The translations under genes and the position numbers were made by a program. From Lachnospiraceae bacterium AC2028 (GTDB taxonomy: Bacteria; Bacillota; Clostridia; Lachnospirales; Lachnospiraceae), in assembly GCA_000702685.1 (NCBI GenBank), contig JNJD01000012.1:1-64000 (forward strand): a DNA stretch of 64,000 bases, given 5' to 3'. The stretch's first letter is position 1. Each line of letters starts with the position of its first letter. The notes under the pieces were generated by a model. It was not told where the DNA came from and searched no databases. It worked only from the letters and a program-made list of their open reading frames with translations. Shown piece by piece: positions 1 through 10,300 of the stretch.

Positions 1-292
1 TGCGAACCCATTGACGAAGAGCCCCAGTATCAATACCATTTCCATAAGCTATGGATTTAATTGAGTTGCCAGCCAAAACTTGATAAACCATAGACAATTT
101 CTCTTCAGGCGTCCAAACCTTATTGAAATTATTGTGCCTTAGAGCATCCGGCCCACAGGCATCCTCAATTCTTACCCATTTTCGAACTGTCCCATGAAAG
201 TTCTCTGCATTAATGCCATTAGGAGTATCGGGCCAAAGTCCTTGACGATACAATTCAACAGCTTTTCTTTTGTAATCATAACTGTAGCGCAT
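1..292 (-). CDS. IS3-family-like transposase OrfA (N-terminal part, runs off window)
   Basis: The reading frame opens with ATG at 292 and stays open to the window edge, about 97 residues. It begins MRYSYDYKRKAVELY and contains two helix-turn-helix-like halves, one ending in a VRKWV segment and one in RQWVR, as in OrfA proteins of the IS3/IS150 group that bind the element ends. The DNA is clearly more AT-rich than the neighbouring genes, which fits a recently acquired element. The C-terminus and any OrfB lie outside the window, so it cannot be said whether the element is intact. Family assignment is by remembered motif pattern. A generic HTH transposase is the alternative. Confidence 0.72.
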   Translation of the reverse strand, partial: MRYSYDYKRKAVELYRQGLWPDTPNGINAENFHGTVRKWVRIEDACGPDALRHNNFNKVWTPEEKLSMVYQVLAGNSIKSIAYGNGIDTGALRQWVR

Positions 293-332
293 AAAAAAAT
301 ACCCTCCTTACTGGATGTCCAGTAAAGAGGGT
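293..332 (-). terminator. Hairpin with U-tract directly in front of the transposase start
   Basis: Positions 301-315 and 318-332 form 15-base inverted arms with one G-U pair on the minus strand, followed by seven T residues (299-293) that abut the ATG at 292. The 3' arm contains the AGGAGGG ribosome binding site. The structure therefore looks like an intrinsic terminator and also hides the Shine-Dalgarno sequence. Insertion sequences often use such structures to block expression from outside promoters; here the role is inferred. The element end may be the TGTACC at about 335-330. Confidence 0.6.
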
Positions 333-378
333 ACATATCAAGACTGCCGGGAGTAACATTATTGAATTTGCGCCTGGA

Positions 379-960
379 TTATTTCTCGTCTGCGGTGAAG
401 TATACGAAGAAGAGATCTCCTTCGGTATCGTCTTCATAGTACTCAAGGAAGGAAAGTGAGAAATCCTTGTTTCCTGCGGGAGCTTCAAATACATATACTC
501 CGCTCTTGGATTCCTTGACCTTGAGCTCATACTCTTCGGGAAGCTGCCCCTTGATGATCTCCTCATTGGTAACTACAGGGAAAGAGTATGCATCGTCTGC
601 ATCATCGTTCCACTGAAGCTGGAAATCGGTGTCGAACATAGGGATGGTCTCGCTGAAAGTGTTCTTAATGGTGAGGTCAACAACTACGAGAACATTTCCG
701 TCGGAAGGAGTATATCCTCCGATAGCATCTTCGGTGTAGTAAGCATCGTTGACTGTGAAGTTGAACCAGGCGGTCTTCATCTCGGAGCCCATTCTTCCTT
801 CGTAAAGCTTGGTTCCGTCGGAATACTCGTGAACTTCCACATCATCGTCATCTTCTACCCATGAATCGTCTGCGCCTGCATTCTGGATTCCGGTCTTGCC
901 GCATCCTGCGATGGAAAGGAGCATGATTCCGGTGAGCATTGCTGCTAAAAATTTCTTCAT
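379..960 (-). CDS. DUF4352-type secreted lipoprotein
   Basis: The protein has 193 residues. A lipoprotein signal peptide starts MKKFLAAMLTGIMLL and ends in the lipobox LSIAGC, so the mature protein should be anchored to the outer face of the membrane through Cys20. An acidic linker (about residues 30-45) is followed by an immunoglobulin-like domain with the pattern FTVNDAYY, then GNVLVVVDLTIKN, typical of DUF4352/telokin-like proteins. These are common in Bacillota and mostly of unknown function. It lies downstream of tuf, separated by a hairpin, and next to an IS end. No partner gene is visible, so no specific role is proposed. Confidence 0.75.
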   Translation of the reverse strand: MKKFLAAMLTGIMLLSIAGCGKTGIQNAGADDSWVEDDDDVEVHEYSDGTKLYEGRMGSEMKTAWFNFTVNDAYYTEDAIGGYTPSDGNVLVVVDLTIKNTFSETIPMFDTDFQLQWNDDADDAYSFPVVTNEEIIKGQLPEEYELKVKESKSGVYVFEAPAGNKDFSLSFLEYYEDDTEGDLFFVYFTADEK

Positions 961-1014
961 AATTAAACTCCTAATAAAATCTATTTCCCTTTTAGAAAAC
1001 CCCTTTTACTAAAT

Positions 1015-1041
1015 ATGCCGGAGAGATTGACTCTCCGGCAT
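1015..1041 (-). terminator. Hairpin terminator after tuf
   Basis: Eleven-base perfect arms (1015-1025 and 1031-1041) enclose a five-base loop 37 bases after the tuf stop codon. On the minus strand the hairpin is followed by a short AT-rich stretch with a weak T-tract, so termination may be imperfect. Confidence 0.6.
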
Positions 1042-1077
1042 AGATAAGTTAGATCCGTTAGACCGATCAGTCAGAAA

Positions 1078-2265
1078 TTACTCGATGACAGATGCAACTC
1101 TTCCTGAACCAACGGTACGTCCGCCTTCTCTGATAGCGAAGGTAAGACCCTGCTCCATAGCGATGGGGTGGATGAGCTCGATGGTCATCTCAACGTTATC
1201 GCCGGGCATGCACATCTCGGTGCCTTCGGGAAGGTTGATAACTCCGGTAACGTCAGTTGTTCTGAAATAGAACTGAGGTCTGTAGTTGTTGAAGAAAGGA
1301 GTGTGACGTCCACCCTCGTCCTTGGTAAGAACGTAAACCTGAGCGGTAAACTTCTTATGGCAGGTAACGGTTCCGGGCTTAGCAACAACCTGTCCACGCT
1401 CGATATCTTTTCTGTCTACACCACGAAGGAGAGCTCCGATGTTGTCGCCGGCCTGAGCCTCGTCAAGCATCTTACGGAACATCTCGATACCGGTGATAAC
1501 GGACTTGCCTTTCTCTTCCCTGATTCCAAGGATCTCGACTTCGTCGTTGAGGTGAAGAGTTCCTCTCTCAACACGGCCGGTAGCAACGGTTCCACGTCCG
1601 GTAATGGTGAATACGTCCTCGACAGGCATAAGGAAAGGCTTGTCGGTATCACGCTGAGGATCGGGAATGTAAGAGTCAACGGTATCCATAAGCTCCATGA
1701 TCTTGTCGCCCCACTCGCCGTTGGGATCTTCAAGAGCCTTAAGAGCGGAACCCTTGATGATGGGGCAATCCTTGAATCCGTACTCTTCGAGCTGCTCGGT
1801 AACTTCCATCTCAACGAGCTCGATAAGCTCAGGATCGTCAACCATGTCGCACTTGTTAAGGAATACTACGATGTAAGGAACGCCAACCTGTCTGGAAAGG
1901 AGGATGTGCTCCTTGGTCTGAGCCATAACACCGTCGGTAGCAGCAACAACGAGGATAGCACCATCCATCTGTGCAGCACCGGTGATCATGTTCTTAACGT
2001 AGTCAGCGTGTCCCGGGCAGTCAACGTGTGCATAGTGTCTTTTCTCGGTCTGATACTCTACGTGTGCGGTAGAAATGGTTATTCCACGCTCTCTCTCTTC
2101 GGGAGCCTTATCGATGTTGCTGAAATCGGTAGCGGTATTTCCTGCGACTCTTGCTGCAAGAACCTTGGTGATAGCAGCGGTAAGAGTGGTCTTACCATGG
2201 TCAACGTGGCCGATGGTACCGATGTTACAATGGGGTTTTGTTCTTTCAAACTTTTCTTTAGCCAT
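1078..2265 (-). CDS. tuf: Elongation factor Tu
   Basis: EF-Tu delivers aminoacyl-tRNA to the ribosome as a GTP complex. The protein has 395 residues, the usual bacterial length. The P-loop GHVDHGKT is at residues 19-26, followed by the DCPGH and NKCD guanine-nucleotide motifs, then domains 2 and 3 up to the conserved GGRTVG ending. The start has a good ribosome binding site (CAGGAGGAAAAG). It is the last gene of the str cluster but has its own consensus promoter in the gap after fusA, which allows higher expression than the upstream genes. Confidence 0.98.
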   Translation of the reverse strand: MAKEKFERTKPHCNIGTIGHVDHGKTTLTAAITKVLAARVAGNTATDFSNIDKAPEERERGITISTAHVEYQTEKRHYAHVDCPGHADYVKNMITGAAQMDGAILVVAATDGVMAQTKEHILLSRQVGVPYIVVFLNKCDMVDDPELIELVEMEVTEQLEEYGFKDCPIIKGSALKALEDPNGEWGDKIMELMDTVDSYIPDPQRDTDKPFLMPVEDVFTITGRGTVATGRVERGTLHLNDEVEILGIREEKGKSVITGIEMFRKMLDEAQAGDNIGALLRGVDRKDIERGQVVAKPGTVTCHKKFTAQVYVLTKDEGGRHTPFFNNYRPQFYFRTTDVTGVINLPEGTEMCMPGDNVEMTIELIHPIAMEQGLTFAIREGGRTVGSGRVASVIE

Positions 2266-2354
2266 TTTAAACTTTTCCTCCTGAAATGAAGTGTTTATAC
2301 GCGCGCCGCCTGCATATAGAGGCGACGCCTCTTTTCGTTACACGGCTAACGACT

Positions 2355-2383
2355 ATTATATTAAAATCGCAAGCCTAATTCAA
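2355..2383 (-). promoter_or_regulatory. Promoter of tuf
   Basis: On the minus strand TTGAAT (2383-2378) and TATAAT (2360-2355) are separated by exactly 17 bases. The transcript would carry a leader of about 80 bases with a perfect small palindrome (GAGGCG/CGCCTC, 2319-2331). This supports separate strong transcription of tuf in addition to read-through from fusA. Confidence 0.8.
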
Positions 2384-2397
2384 GCATTTTGAAGCTA

Positions 2398-4560
2398 TTA
2401 TTTATCCTTGACTGCAAGAACCTTCTCCTGAACGTTCTTAGGTACAGGCTCGTACTTTTCGAAGAACATCGAGTAGTTACCACGTCCCTGGGTTCTTGAA
2501 CGAAGGTCGGTCGAGTATCCGAACATCTCTGCGAGAGGAACGAATGCCTTGACCATCTTGCCGCCGCCGATGTCTTCCATACCCTCTACACGTCCACGTC
2601 TGGAGTTGAGATCTCCGATAACGTCTCCCATGTATTCCTCGGGCATTGTTACCTCAACCTTCATGATGGGCTCGAGAAGAACGGGAGCTGCTTTAGCCAT
2701 AGCGTCCTTGAATGCCATCGATCCGGCAATGTGGAATGCCATCTCGGAAGAGTCTACCTCGTGATAGGATCCGTCGTAAACATTGGCGTGAACGCCGAGT
2801 ACGGGGAATCCGCCGAGGATACCTGCCTGCATTGCTTCCTTGATACCTTCTCCGACTGCGGGTACGTACTCCTTGGGAATAGCACCGCCGACGATGGTGG
2901 ATTCAAAGAGAAGCTGAGGAGGCTCGTTGAGAAGGATGTTAGCCTTGGGATCAAATTCGAAATGGTCGCAGTTTGCTTCCATGGGCTCGAACTTAACCTT
3001 ACAGTGTCCGTACTGACCACGTCCGCCGGACTGCTTAGCATACTTGCACTCAACATCGACTGCCTTGGTGAATGCTTCCTTATATGCAACCTGAGGTGCA
3101 CCTACGTTAGCTTCAACCTTGTACTCACGGAGAAGTCTGTCGACAATGATCTCAAGGTGGAGCTCACCCATACCTGCGATGATGGTCTGGCCGGTCTCGG
3201 TATTGGTGTGTGCTCTGAAGGTGGGATCTTCCTCAGCAAGCTTTGCAAGAGCGTCTGCCATCTTGTCCTGACCTGCTTTGGTCTTGGGCTCGATAGCGAG
3301 CTCGATAACGGGCTCGGGGAACTCCATGGACTCGAGGATGATAGGATGCTGCTCATCGCAGATGGTATCACCGGTAGAGGTGGACTTGAATCCTACTGCT
3401 GCTGCAATGTCACCGGAGAAAACTTCGTCGAGCTCGGATCTCTTGTTAGCATGCATCTGAAGGATACGTCCTACTCTTTCCTTCTTGCCCTTAGAGGAGT
3501 TATATACATATGAACCTGATTTCAAGGTTCCGGAATAAACTCTGAAGAATGCGAGTCTTCCTACGAAGGGATCGGAAATGATCTTGAATGCAAGAGCTGA
3601 GAAAGGCTCCTCGTCGGATGACTTTCTGGTAAGCTCATTTCCTTCCTCATCGGTTCCGACAGCATCGGTGATATCGGTGGGAGCGGGCATGAAGTCGATG
3701 ACTGCGTCAAGGAGCTTCTGGATACCCTTGTTCTGGTGAGCGGATCCGCAGCATACGGGAACACCGGTGTTCTCGATGGTAGCCTTACGAAGTGCTGCCT
3801 TCATCTCGGGAACGGTGGGCTCTTCGCCGTCGAGATACTTCATCATGAGATCGTCATCGAACTCACAGATCTGCTCGACAAGCTTGGTGTGCCACTCGTC
3901 AGCTTCAGCAACCATATCCTCAGGGATATCGGTGATGGAAATATCCTCACCCTTGCTGTCGTTATAGATATAAGCCTTCATCTCAAAAAGATCGATGATG
4001 CCCTTGAAGTAATCTTCCTTACCGATGGGGAGCTCGATAACAACGGGGTTCTTGCCCAGCTTGGTACGGATCTCCTTAACGGTATTCATGAAGTTTGCTC
4101 CGAGGATGTCCATCTTGTTGACGAAAGCCATTCTCGGTACGTGATAGGTGTCAGCCTGTCTCCAAACGTTCTCGGACTGGGGCTCAACACCACCCTTAGC
4201 GTCAAATACACCTACAGCTCCGTCGAGGACTCTGAGAGATCTCTCAACCTCTACGGTAAAGTCTACGTGACCCGGGGTATCAATGATGTTGATACGATGC
4301 TCGAGAGCACCGGGCTGGGGCTTGCAGTTTTCCTGATGAGTCCAGTGACAGGTGGTAGCAGCTGAGGTGATGGTAATACCTCTCTCCTGCTCCTGCTCCA
4401 TGTAGTCCATGGTAGCGGTTCCTTCATAGGTCTCACCGATCTTGTAGTTTACGCCGGTGTAATAAAGAATACGCTCGGTAAGAGTTGTCTTACCTGCATC
4501 GATATGCGCCATGATACCGATGTTTCTCGTTCTCTCGAGGGGATATTGTCTTTCAGCCAT
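2398..4560 (-). CDS. fusA: Elongation factor G
   Basis: EF-G is the GTPase that drives ribosomal translocation. The protein has 720 residues, somewhat longer than the usual 690-700. Part of the excess is a short insertion before the G3 motif, around the segment [13 protein letters not shown]. The G1 motif AHIDAGKT is at residues 18-25, followed by DTPGHVDF and NKMD. Domains II-V follow, with the conserved GGRGQYGHC and RRGRVEGME segments. The gene sits 15 bases after rpsG and starts with ATG behind an AGGAGGG site. It is the translational EF-G, not a TetM-type protection protein, because it lies inside the str operon. Confidence 0.97.
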   Translation of the reverse strand: MAERQYPLERTRNIGIMAHIDAGKTTLTERILYYTGVNYKIGETYEGTATMDYMEQEQERGITITSAATTCHWTHQENCKPQPGALEHRINIIDTPGHVDFTVEVERSLRVLDGAVGVFDAKGGVEPQSENVWRQADTYHVPRMAFVNKMDILGANFMNTVKEIRTKLGKNPVVIELPIGKEDYFKGIIDLFEMKAYIYNDSKGEDISITDIPEDMVAEADEWHTKLVEQICEFDDDLMMKYLDGEEPTVPEMKAALRKATIENTGVPVCCGSAHQNKGIQKLLDAVIDFMPAPTDITDAVGTDEEGNELTRKSSDEEPFSALAFKIISDPFVGRLAFFRVYSGTLKSGSYVYNSSKGKKERVGRILQMHANKRSELDEVFSGDIAAAVGFKSTSTGDTICDEQHPIILESMEFPEPVIELAIEPKTKAGQDKMADALAKLAEEDPTFRAHTNTETGQTIIAGMGELHLEIIVDRLLREYKVEANVGAPQVAYKEAFTKAVDVECKYAKQSGGRGQYGHCKVKFEPMEANCDHFEFDPKANILLNEPPQLLFESTIVGGAIPKEYVPAVGEGIKEAMQAGILGGFPVLGVHANVYDGSYHEVDSSEMAFHIAGSMAFKDAMAKAAPVLLEPIMKVEVTMPEEYMGDVIGDLNSRRGRVEGMEDIGGGKMVKAFVPLAEMFGYSTDLRSRTQGRGNYSMFFEKYEPVPKNVQEKVLAVKDK

Positions 4561-4575
4561 CTATATATTCCCTCC

Positions 4576-5046
4576 TTAAAAACGATAATGCGCAAATGCC
4601 TTGTTTGCCTCGGCCATCTTGTGCATATCTTCCTTACGCTTAACAGCACCGCCGGTGTTGTTGGAAGCATCAAGGATCTCATTAGCCAGTCTCTCTACCA
4701 TGGTCTTCTCGCCACGCTTGCGAGCGAACATGGTAAGCCATCTAAGGCCAAGTGTCTGTCTTCTCTCGGGCTTAACCTCGAGAGGTACCTGATAGGTGGC
4801 ACCACCGACTCTTCTTGCCTTACACTCAAGAGTAGGCATGATGTTGTTCATTGCTGCCTGGAATACTTCGAGTGCGGGCTTGCCGGATTTCTCCTCCACC
4901 TCAGCAAATGCTCCGTAAACGATCTTCTGGGCTACGCCCTTCTTACCGTCTAACATGACGTTGTTCACAAGCTTTGTGACAACCTTGTCATTATACAGAG
5001 GATCTGCCAAAACGTCTCTTTTTGCAATATGTCCTTTTCTTGGCAC
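4576..5046 (-). CDS. rpsG: 30S ribosomal protein S7
   Basis: S7 nucleates assembly of the 30S head and contacts the E-site tRNA. It has 156 residues, the standard length, with the conserved PRKGHI start and the GGATYQVP and RRVGG segments. Translation starts at GTG (5046) behind AAGGAGGG. It lies between rpsL (170-base gap) and fusA (15-base gap), the usual str order. In many bacteria S7 represses translation of this operon; no clear structure for that was recognised here. Confidence 0.97.
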   Translation of the reverse strand: MPRKGHIAKRDVLADPLYNDKVVTKLVNNVMLDGKKGVAQKIVYGAFAEVEEKSGKPALEVFQAAMNNIMPTLECKARRVGGATYQVPLEVKPERRQTLGLRWLTMFARKRGEKTMVERLANEILDASNNTGGAVKRKEDMHKMAEANKAFAHYRF

Positions 5047-5216
5047 GTTACTTCCCTCCTTAACAATTTAACGTTAATTCAACGGTACTCACATGTGTTT
5101 CCCCAAGTGTTCGTGCGGAAAGGTTAGAATCTTTATATAAAAGATGAACTAATTACATTCCAACACTAATTCTCAGTTACGTTTTTGTAATTACCTTACC
5201 CTAGCCTCAAAAGAAA

Positions 5217-5639
5217 TTACTTCTTATCAGCCTTAGGTCTCTTGGCGCCGTACTTTGAACGGGCCTGTCTGCGGTTTGCCACGCCTGCGGTATCAAGGGT
5301 TCCACGGATGATGTGATATCTGGTACCGGGAAGATCCTTAACACGTCCGCCACGGATAAGCACTACGGAGTGCTCCTGGAGATTATGTCCTTCACCGGGA
5401 ATGTAGCTGGTAACTTCAATTCCGTTGGAGAGACGTACTCTCGCGATCTTACGAAGTGCGGAGTTAGGCTTCTTGGGGGTCGCGGTCTTAACAGCGGTGC
5501 AAACGCCACGCTTCTGAGGTGAGGAGTTATCAACAGCCTTCTTGTGAAGAGAGTTGAAACTTCTCTGAAGTGCGGGAGCTGTGGACTTCTTAACGCTGGT
5601 CTGACGGCCCTTTCTTACTAACTGGTTAAATGTGGGCAT
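5217..5639 (-). CDS. rpsL: 30S ribosomal protein S12
   Basis: S12 lines the decoding centre. The start was placed at the ATG at 5639 ([12 protein letters not shown]), which has an AAAGGTG site at good spacing; an in-frame GTG three codons upstream would add three unneeded residues. The product has 140 residues. The [10 protein letters not shown] and GRVKDLPG segments carry the lysines that are altered in streptomycin-resistant mutants of other species, so the protein looks wild type for that drug. The gene heads the str operon behind a strong promoter. Confidence 0.97.
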   Translation of the reverse strand: MPTFNQLVRKGRQTSVKKSTAPALQRSFNSLHKKAVDNSSPQKRGVCTAVKTATPKKPNSALRKIARVRLSNGIEVTSYIPGEGHNLQEHSVVLIRGGRVKDLPGTRYHIIRGTLDTAGVANRRQARSKYGAKRPKADKK

Positions 5640-5781
5640 TTCGTTCACCTTTCCTTTCTAAATATTTGCGTCTTTTTACAACGGACTTTCATAGCCCTTA
5701 ACAGGTGCGTTTCCTAATCATTGTGTAAATGCCTTCGGCATTAACACGGGCATAAAAAGGCCTTTGCACGCACGCTAAAAC

Positions 5782-5810
5782 AGTATATGTGCTTACAAAG
5801 GCTTTGTCAA
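5782..5810 (-). promoter_or_regulatory. Promoter of the rpsL-rpsG-fusA operon
   Basis: On the minus strand a perfect TTGACA (5810-5805) and TATACT (5787-5782) are separated by 17 bases. The leader to rpsL is about 140 bases. The promoter stands back to back with the plus-strand promoter at 5827-5855. Confidence 0.85.
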
Positions 5811-5826
5811 TCAATATTTTTATTAT

Positions 5827-5855
5827 TTGAAGATGACCACTATATCTGGTATAAT
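5827..5855 (+). promoter_or_regulatory. Promoter of the YmgE-type membrane gene
   Basis: TTGAAG (5827-5832) and TATAAT (5850-5855) with a 17-base spacer lie 42 bases upstream of the start codon at 5897. A GGAAGGGAG ribosome binding site follows at 5882-5890. Confidence 0.8.
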
Positions 5856-5896
5856 GCAATTCATCAGACAACTATTATTTAGGAAGGGAGACTCTT

Positions 5897-6145
5897 ATGG
5901 GAATGTTAGTTAATCTGATCGTATCTCTTCTGGTCGGCGCAATCTGCGGATGGATCGCAGGCCTCATAATGAAGAGCAACAACGGCATCATCATCAATAT
6001 CCTTCTCGGAATCATCGGAGGCGCCGTTGCGGGTGCACTCTTCAGCCTTATCGGAATCAGCTTTAACGGAATCATCGGAAGCATCATCTGCGGCGTTGTC
6101 GGCGCGTGCCTTCTCATAGCCATCTTCAGACTGATAAGAAAGTAA
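5897..6145 (+). CDS. GlsB/YeaQ/YmgE-family small membrane protein
   Basis: The protein has 82 residues, nearly all hydrophobic, with three predicted membrane segments rich in glycine (WIAGLIMK, then ILLGIIGG, then IICGVVG). This is the transglycosylase-associated / YmgE pattern, a widespread family often linked to envelope stress; its biochemical role is not known. It is one of very few plus-strand genes here, interrupting the rpoC-rpsL order, with its own promoter and a bidirectional terminator shared with rfbD. An alternative in-frame ATG lies two codons downstream. Confidence 0.85.
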   Translation: MGMLVNLIVSLLVGAICGWIAGLIMKSNNGIIINILLGIIGGAVAGALFSLIGISFNGIIGSIICGVVGACLLIAIFRLIRK

Positions 6146-6211
6146 TACCGAAAAAATGATCGATGGATCCGGCATCGGGACTGATCTTAAGCGACGGCCT
6201 CGGTGTTAACA

Positions 6212-6247
6212 AAAACCGCTTCGTACAAAAACTCACGAAGCGGTTTT
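6212..6247. terminator. Bidirectional terminator between the YmgE-type gene and rfbD
   Basis: Thirteen-base perfect arms (6212-6224 and 6235-6247) end in AAAA/TTTT on both sides. The structure lies between two convergent genes and can end transcription from either direction. Confidence 0.85.
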
Positions 6248-6267
6248 ACTTTGCAAAATTTTCCGGA

Positions 6268-7188
6268 TCAGGAATTGGCTTCCATCTCTTTAAGATATCT
6301 CTTAAGAGCATCTCTCCAATCTGGGAGAGGAGTGAATCCGTTAGCGGTAAGCTTAGACTTATCGAGCCTCGAATTGAAAGGTCTTGCCGCCTTGCTCACA
6401 CCGTACTCTTCGGTGGTGACTCTGTTGATCTTCGTGCTGCGGCCCGCTTCCTTCATTATCGCTTCGGCAAAATCCGCCCATGATATATATCCGCCTTCAT
6501 TGGTCGCATGATATGTTCCGAATTTATCGGTAAGGATCATATCGACAAGAAGTCTGGCAAGATCGTAGGTGTATGTCGGAGTGCCTATCTGATCGCATAC
6601 AACGTTCAGCTCATCCCTCGTCTCGGAAAGCTTCAGCATCGTGCGGATGAAGTTCTTGCCGTTGAGTCCGAACACCCAGGCGATACGTACTATGAAATAT
6701 TTTTTCAGTCTTTCCCTCACGGCTTCTTCACCGCGAAGCTTGCTGAGACCGTATACGCTCAAGGGTGCGTAATCGGTGCAGTCGGGATCCCAGGGTTTTT
6801 CGCCCTGTCCGTCAAAGACATAATCGGTGCTCAGATAAAGCATGACGGAATCGTTCATCTTGCAGGCATCGGCAATGTTTTCGGTGCCGGTCGCATTGAC
6901 TTTAAAGACTATATCCTTCTTGTCATCGTCCTCGGCAGCATCAACTGCGGTCCATGCGGCACAGTGCATGACTACATCCGGTTTTATTTCGGCAACGGTC
7001 TTCATCACCGCTTCCCTGTCAGTGATATCGAGAGAAACGTAAGGAGCACTTACCGCCGCACTGCCGTCCATGATGCCGCTGTAGCTTTCGGCAAGATCGG
7101 AACCGATGCATTCAATATTTCTCGAAGTAAGTTCGTTGATCAGATCATGTCCGAGCTGTCCGCCCACTCCGGTCACAAATACTTTCAT
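6268..7188 (-). CDS. rfbD: dTDP-4-dehydrorhamnose reductase
   Basis: RmlD/RfbD reduces dTDP-4-keto-L-rhamnose to dTDP-L-rhamnose for cell-surface glycans. The 306-residue protein is a short-chain dehydrogenase with the NAD(P) motif GVGGQLG at residues 7-13, the STDYVFDG segment, and the YGLSK active-site motif (Tyr and Lys). The start has a TAAGGAGAA site. Other rml genes (A, B, C) are not in the window, so it is an orphan placed just after rpoC. A related SDR sugar reductase cannot be excluded, but the motif set fits RfbD well. Confidence 0.88.
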   Translation of the reverse strand: MKVFVTGVGGQLGHDLINELTSRNIECIGSDLAESYSGIMDGSAAVSAPYVSLDITDREAVMKTVAEIKPDVVMHCAAWTAVDAAEDDDKKDIVFKVNATGTENIADACKMNDSVMLYLSTDYVFDGQGEKPWDPDCTDYAPLSVYGLSKLRGEEAVRERLKKYFIVRIAWVFGLNGKNFIRTMLKLSETRDELNVVCDQIGTPTYTYDLARLLVDMILTDKFGTYHATNEGGYISWADFAEAIMKEAGRSTKINRVTTEEYGVSKAARPFNSRLDKSKLTANGFTPLPDWRDALKRYLKEMEANS

Positions 7189-7252
7189 CAGGATTCTCCT
7201 TAATAAGTTTTGAACTTATCTCATTATATACAATTTTTCCCATAAAAGCGAA

Positions 7253-7284
7253 TTCCCGGTAAAGGATATTTCCTTTACCGGGAA
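7253..7284 (-). terminator. Terminator of rpoBC
   Basis: Fourteen-base perfect arms (7253-7266 and 7271-7284) with a four-base loop lie 19 bases after the rpoC stop. The T-rich tract on the minus side is broken by a few other bases. Confidence 0.7.
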
Positions 7285-7302
7285 CATTATTGATTCGTGA
7301 AA

Positions 7303-10300
7303 TTACTCTTCGGTGATCTCCTCAGCTTCGCTTACGGCTGCTTCGAAAACTTCCTCTGCATCCTCTGCTTCGTTAAGTGAGTTCCTGTTGTTGAGGTCGG
7401 TCGAAAGAGTGATGTTTCTGTATCTCTTGAGACCTGTTCCCGCAGGAATGAGCTTACCGATGATGACGTTCTCCTTGAGTCCGATAAGAGGATCGGTCTT
7501 ACCCTTGATGGCTGCATCGGTGAGAACCTTGGTGGTCTCCTGGAATGATGCTGCCGACATGAAGGAGTCGGTTGCGAGAGCTGCCTTGGTGATACCGAGG
7601 ATGATCTGGGTTGCCTCGATAGGCTTCTTGCCCTCTGCGGTGAGCTGCTCATTGATCTCTTCGAAGTCGAGCTTGTCGATCTGGGTTCCGGAAAGAAGCT
7701 GTGTATCTCCGGGCTCGTCGATGCGGACCTTTCTGAGCATCTGACGTACAAGAACCTCGATATGCTTGTCTGCGATATCAACACCCTGCAGACGGTAAAC
7801 TCTCTGAACCTCTTTGAGGAGATAATCCTGTACGGCTCTGATTCCCTTGATCTTGAGAAGATCGTGGGGATCGATGCTACCTTCGGTGAGATAATCACCG
7901 GCTTCGACATTCTGGCCTTCCTCTACCTTGAGGCTTGAACCGAACTTAGCGAGATAATCTCTCTTTTCGCCGGTCTCCTTGTTCTCAACATAAATCTTCC
8001 TGGATCTCTTGATGTCTTCGATCTTGGTAACGACACCGTCGATCTCGGAGATGATAGCAAGTCCCTTGGGCTTTCTTGCTTCGAAAAGCTCCTCGACTCT
8101 GGGAAGACCCTGGGTAATATCGCTACCTGCGACACCACCGGTATGGAATGTTCTCATGGTAAGCTGTGTACCGGGCTCACCGATGGACTGTGCGGCGATG
8201 ATACCTACAGCCTCACCGATCTGAACCTTCTCGCCGGTTGCCATGTTGGCACCGTAGCACTTAGCACAGATACCGTTCTTGCAACGGCAGGTGAGTATGG
8301 TACGGATCCTTACCTTATCGATCGGCTTGCCGTTTCCGTCAACGCCGTTCTTGATGATCTTCTCTGCTCTTGCGGGAGTGATCATATGGTTGGGCTTGAC
8401 GATAACGTTACCGTCAGCATCCTTGATCTCTACGCAGGAGGTACGTCCTACAAGTCTGTCCTTAAGCTTTTCGATGGTTTCTTTTCCATCCATGAATGCC
8501 TTGACACTCATGCCGGGGATCTCGGGTCTGCCTACGGAACAATCCTCTTCCTGGATGACGAGCTGCTGTGATACGTCTACCATTCTTCTGGTAAGGTATC
8601 CGGAGTCAGCGGTACGGAGTGCAGTATCGGAGAGACCCTTACGTGCACCGTGTGCCGACATGAAGTACTCCAGAACGTCAAGACCTTCACGGAAGTTGGA
8701 CTTGATGGGAAGTTCGATGGTGTGACCGGATGTATCCGCCATGAGTCCACGCATACCTGCAAGCTGCTTGATCTGCTGGTTGGAACCACGGGCACCGGAG
8801 TCAGCCATCATGTAAATGTTATTGTATTTGTCGAGTCCCTTGAGGAGTTCATCGGTGAGCTCTTTATCGGTCTTGTTCCAGACTTCGATAACCGCTCTGT
8901 ATCTCTCCTGCTCGGTGATAAGTCCGTTGTGATAGTTGAGTGCAAGCTTATCAACGGTCTCCTGTGCGGTTGCAAGAAGCTCGGGCTTTCTGGGAGGAAC
9001 GGTCATGTCCGAAATGGAAACGGTCATGGCTGCTCTCGTTGAGAACTTGTAACCGATGGACTTAACGTCATCGAGAACCTCAGCGGTCTTGAATACTCCG
9101 TGGGTGTTGATGACTTTTTCAAGGATCTGCTTAAGCTGTTTCTTTCCTACAAGGAAATCGATCTCGGGCTTAAGGAACTCTTCGGGGTTGGTTCTGTCTA
9201 CATATCCGAGATCCTGAGGAAGTATCTCGTTGAAGTAGAGTCTTCCGAGTGTGGTATCGATGATTCCGGAAACCATCTCTCCGCCGGGAGCCTTCTTGGT
9301 CATACGGACCCTGATCTTGCTGTGAAGGGTGATGTTACCGTTCTCATAAGCAAGAATAGCCTCGCCCATATCCTTGTAAACATTTCCTTCTCCGGGCTCT
9401 CCCTCTCTCTCCTGGGTCAGGTAGTAGATACCGAGAACCATATCCTGTGAAGGAACGGCAACGGGACCGCCGTCGGAGGGCTTAAGAAGGTTGTTGGGTG
9501 ACAGAAGAAGGAATCTGCACTCTGCCTGAGCCTCTGCGGAAAGAGGAAGGTGTACTGCCATCTGGTCTCCGTCGAAGTCTGCGTTGAACGCGGTACATAC
9601 GAGGGGATGGAGCTTGATTGCCTTACCTTCTACGAGGATGGGCTCAAATGCCTGGATTCCGAGTCTGTGGAGCGTAGGAGCACGGTTGAGCATTACGGGA
9701 TGCTCTCTGATGACGTCTTCAAGAACGTCCCAGACCTTATCATCCCAACGCTCTACAAGCTTCTTCGCATTCTTGATGTTCTGGCTTATTCCGCGTCCGA
9801 CAAGCTCTTTCATAACGAAGGGCTTGAAGAGCTCGAGTGCCATCTCCTTGGGAAGACCGCACTGATAGATCTTGAGCTCGGGTCCAACGACGATAACGGA
9901 ACGTCCGGAATAGTCAACACGCTTACCGAGAAGGTTCTGACGGAAACGTCCTGCCTTACCCTTGAGCATGTCGGAAAGTGACTTAAGAGCTCTGTTTCCG
10001 GGACCGGTTACGGGACGTCCTCTTCTGCCGTTGTCGATGAGAGCGTCAACAGCTTCCTGGAGCATTCTCTTCTCGTTTCTGACAATGATGTCAGGTGCGC
10101 CGAGTTCAATGAGTCTCTTAAGACGGTTGTTTCTGTTGATGATACGGCGATAGAGATCGTTAAGATCGGATGTTGCGAATCTTCCGCCGTCAAGCTGTAC
10201 CATTGCACGGAGCTCAGGGGGAATGACGGGAAGAGCTTCGAGGATCATCCACTCGGGCTTGTTGCCGGATTCGCAGAATGCTTCAACAACCTCAAGTCTC

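Noticed and set aside
1168-2289. Long open frame on the plus strand opposite tuf (373 codons)
   Set aside because: It is antisense to a highly expressed gene with strong codon bias, which removes stop codons by chance. No ribosome binding site or family match was seen.
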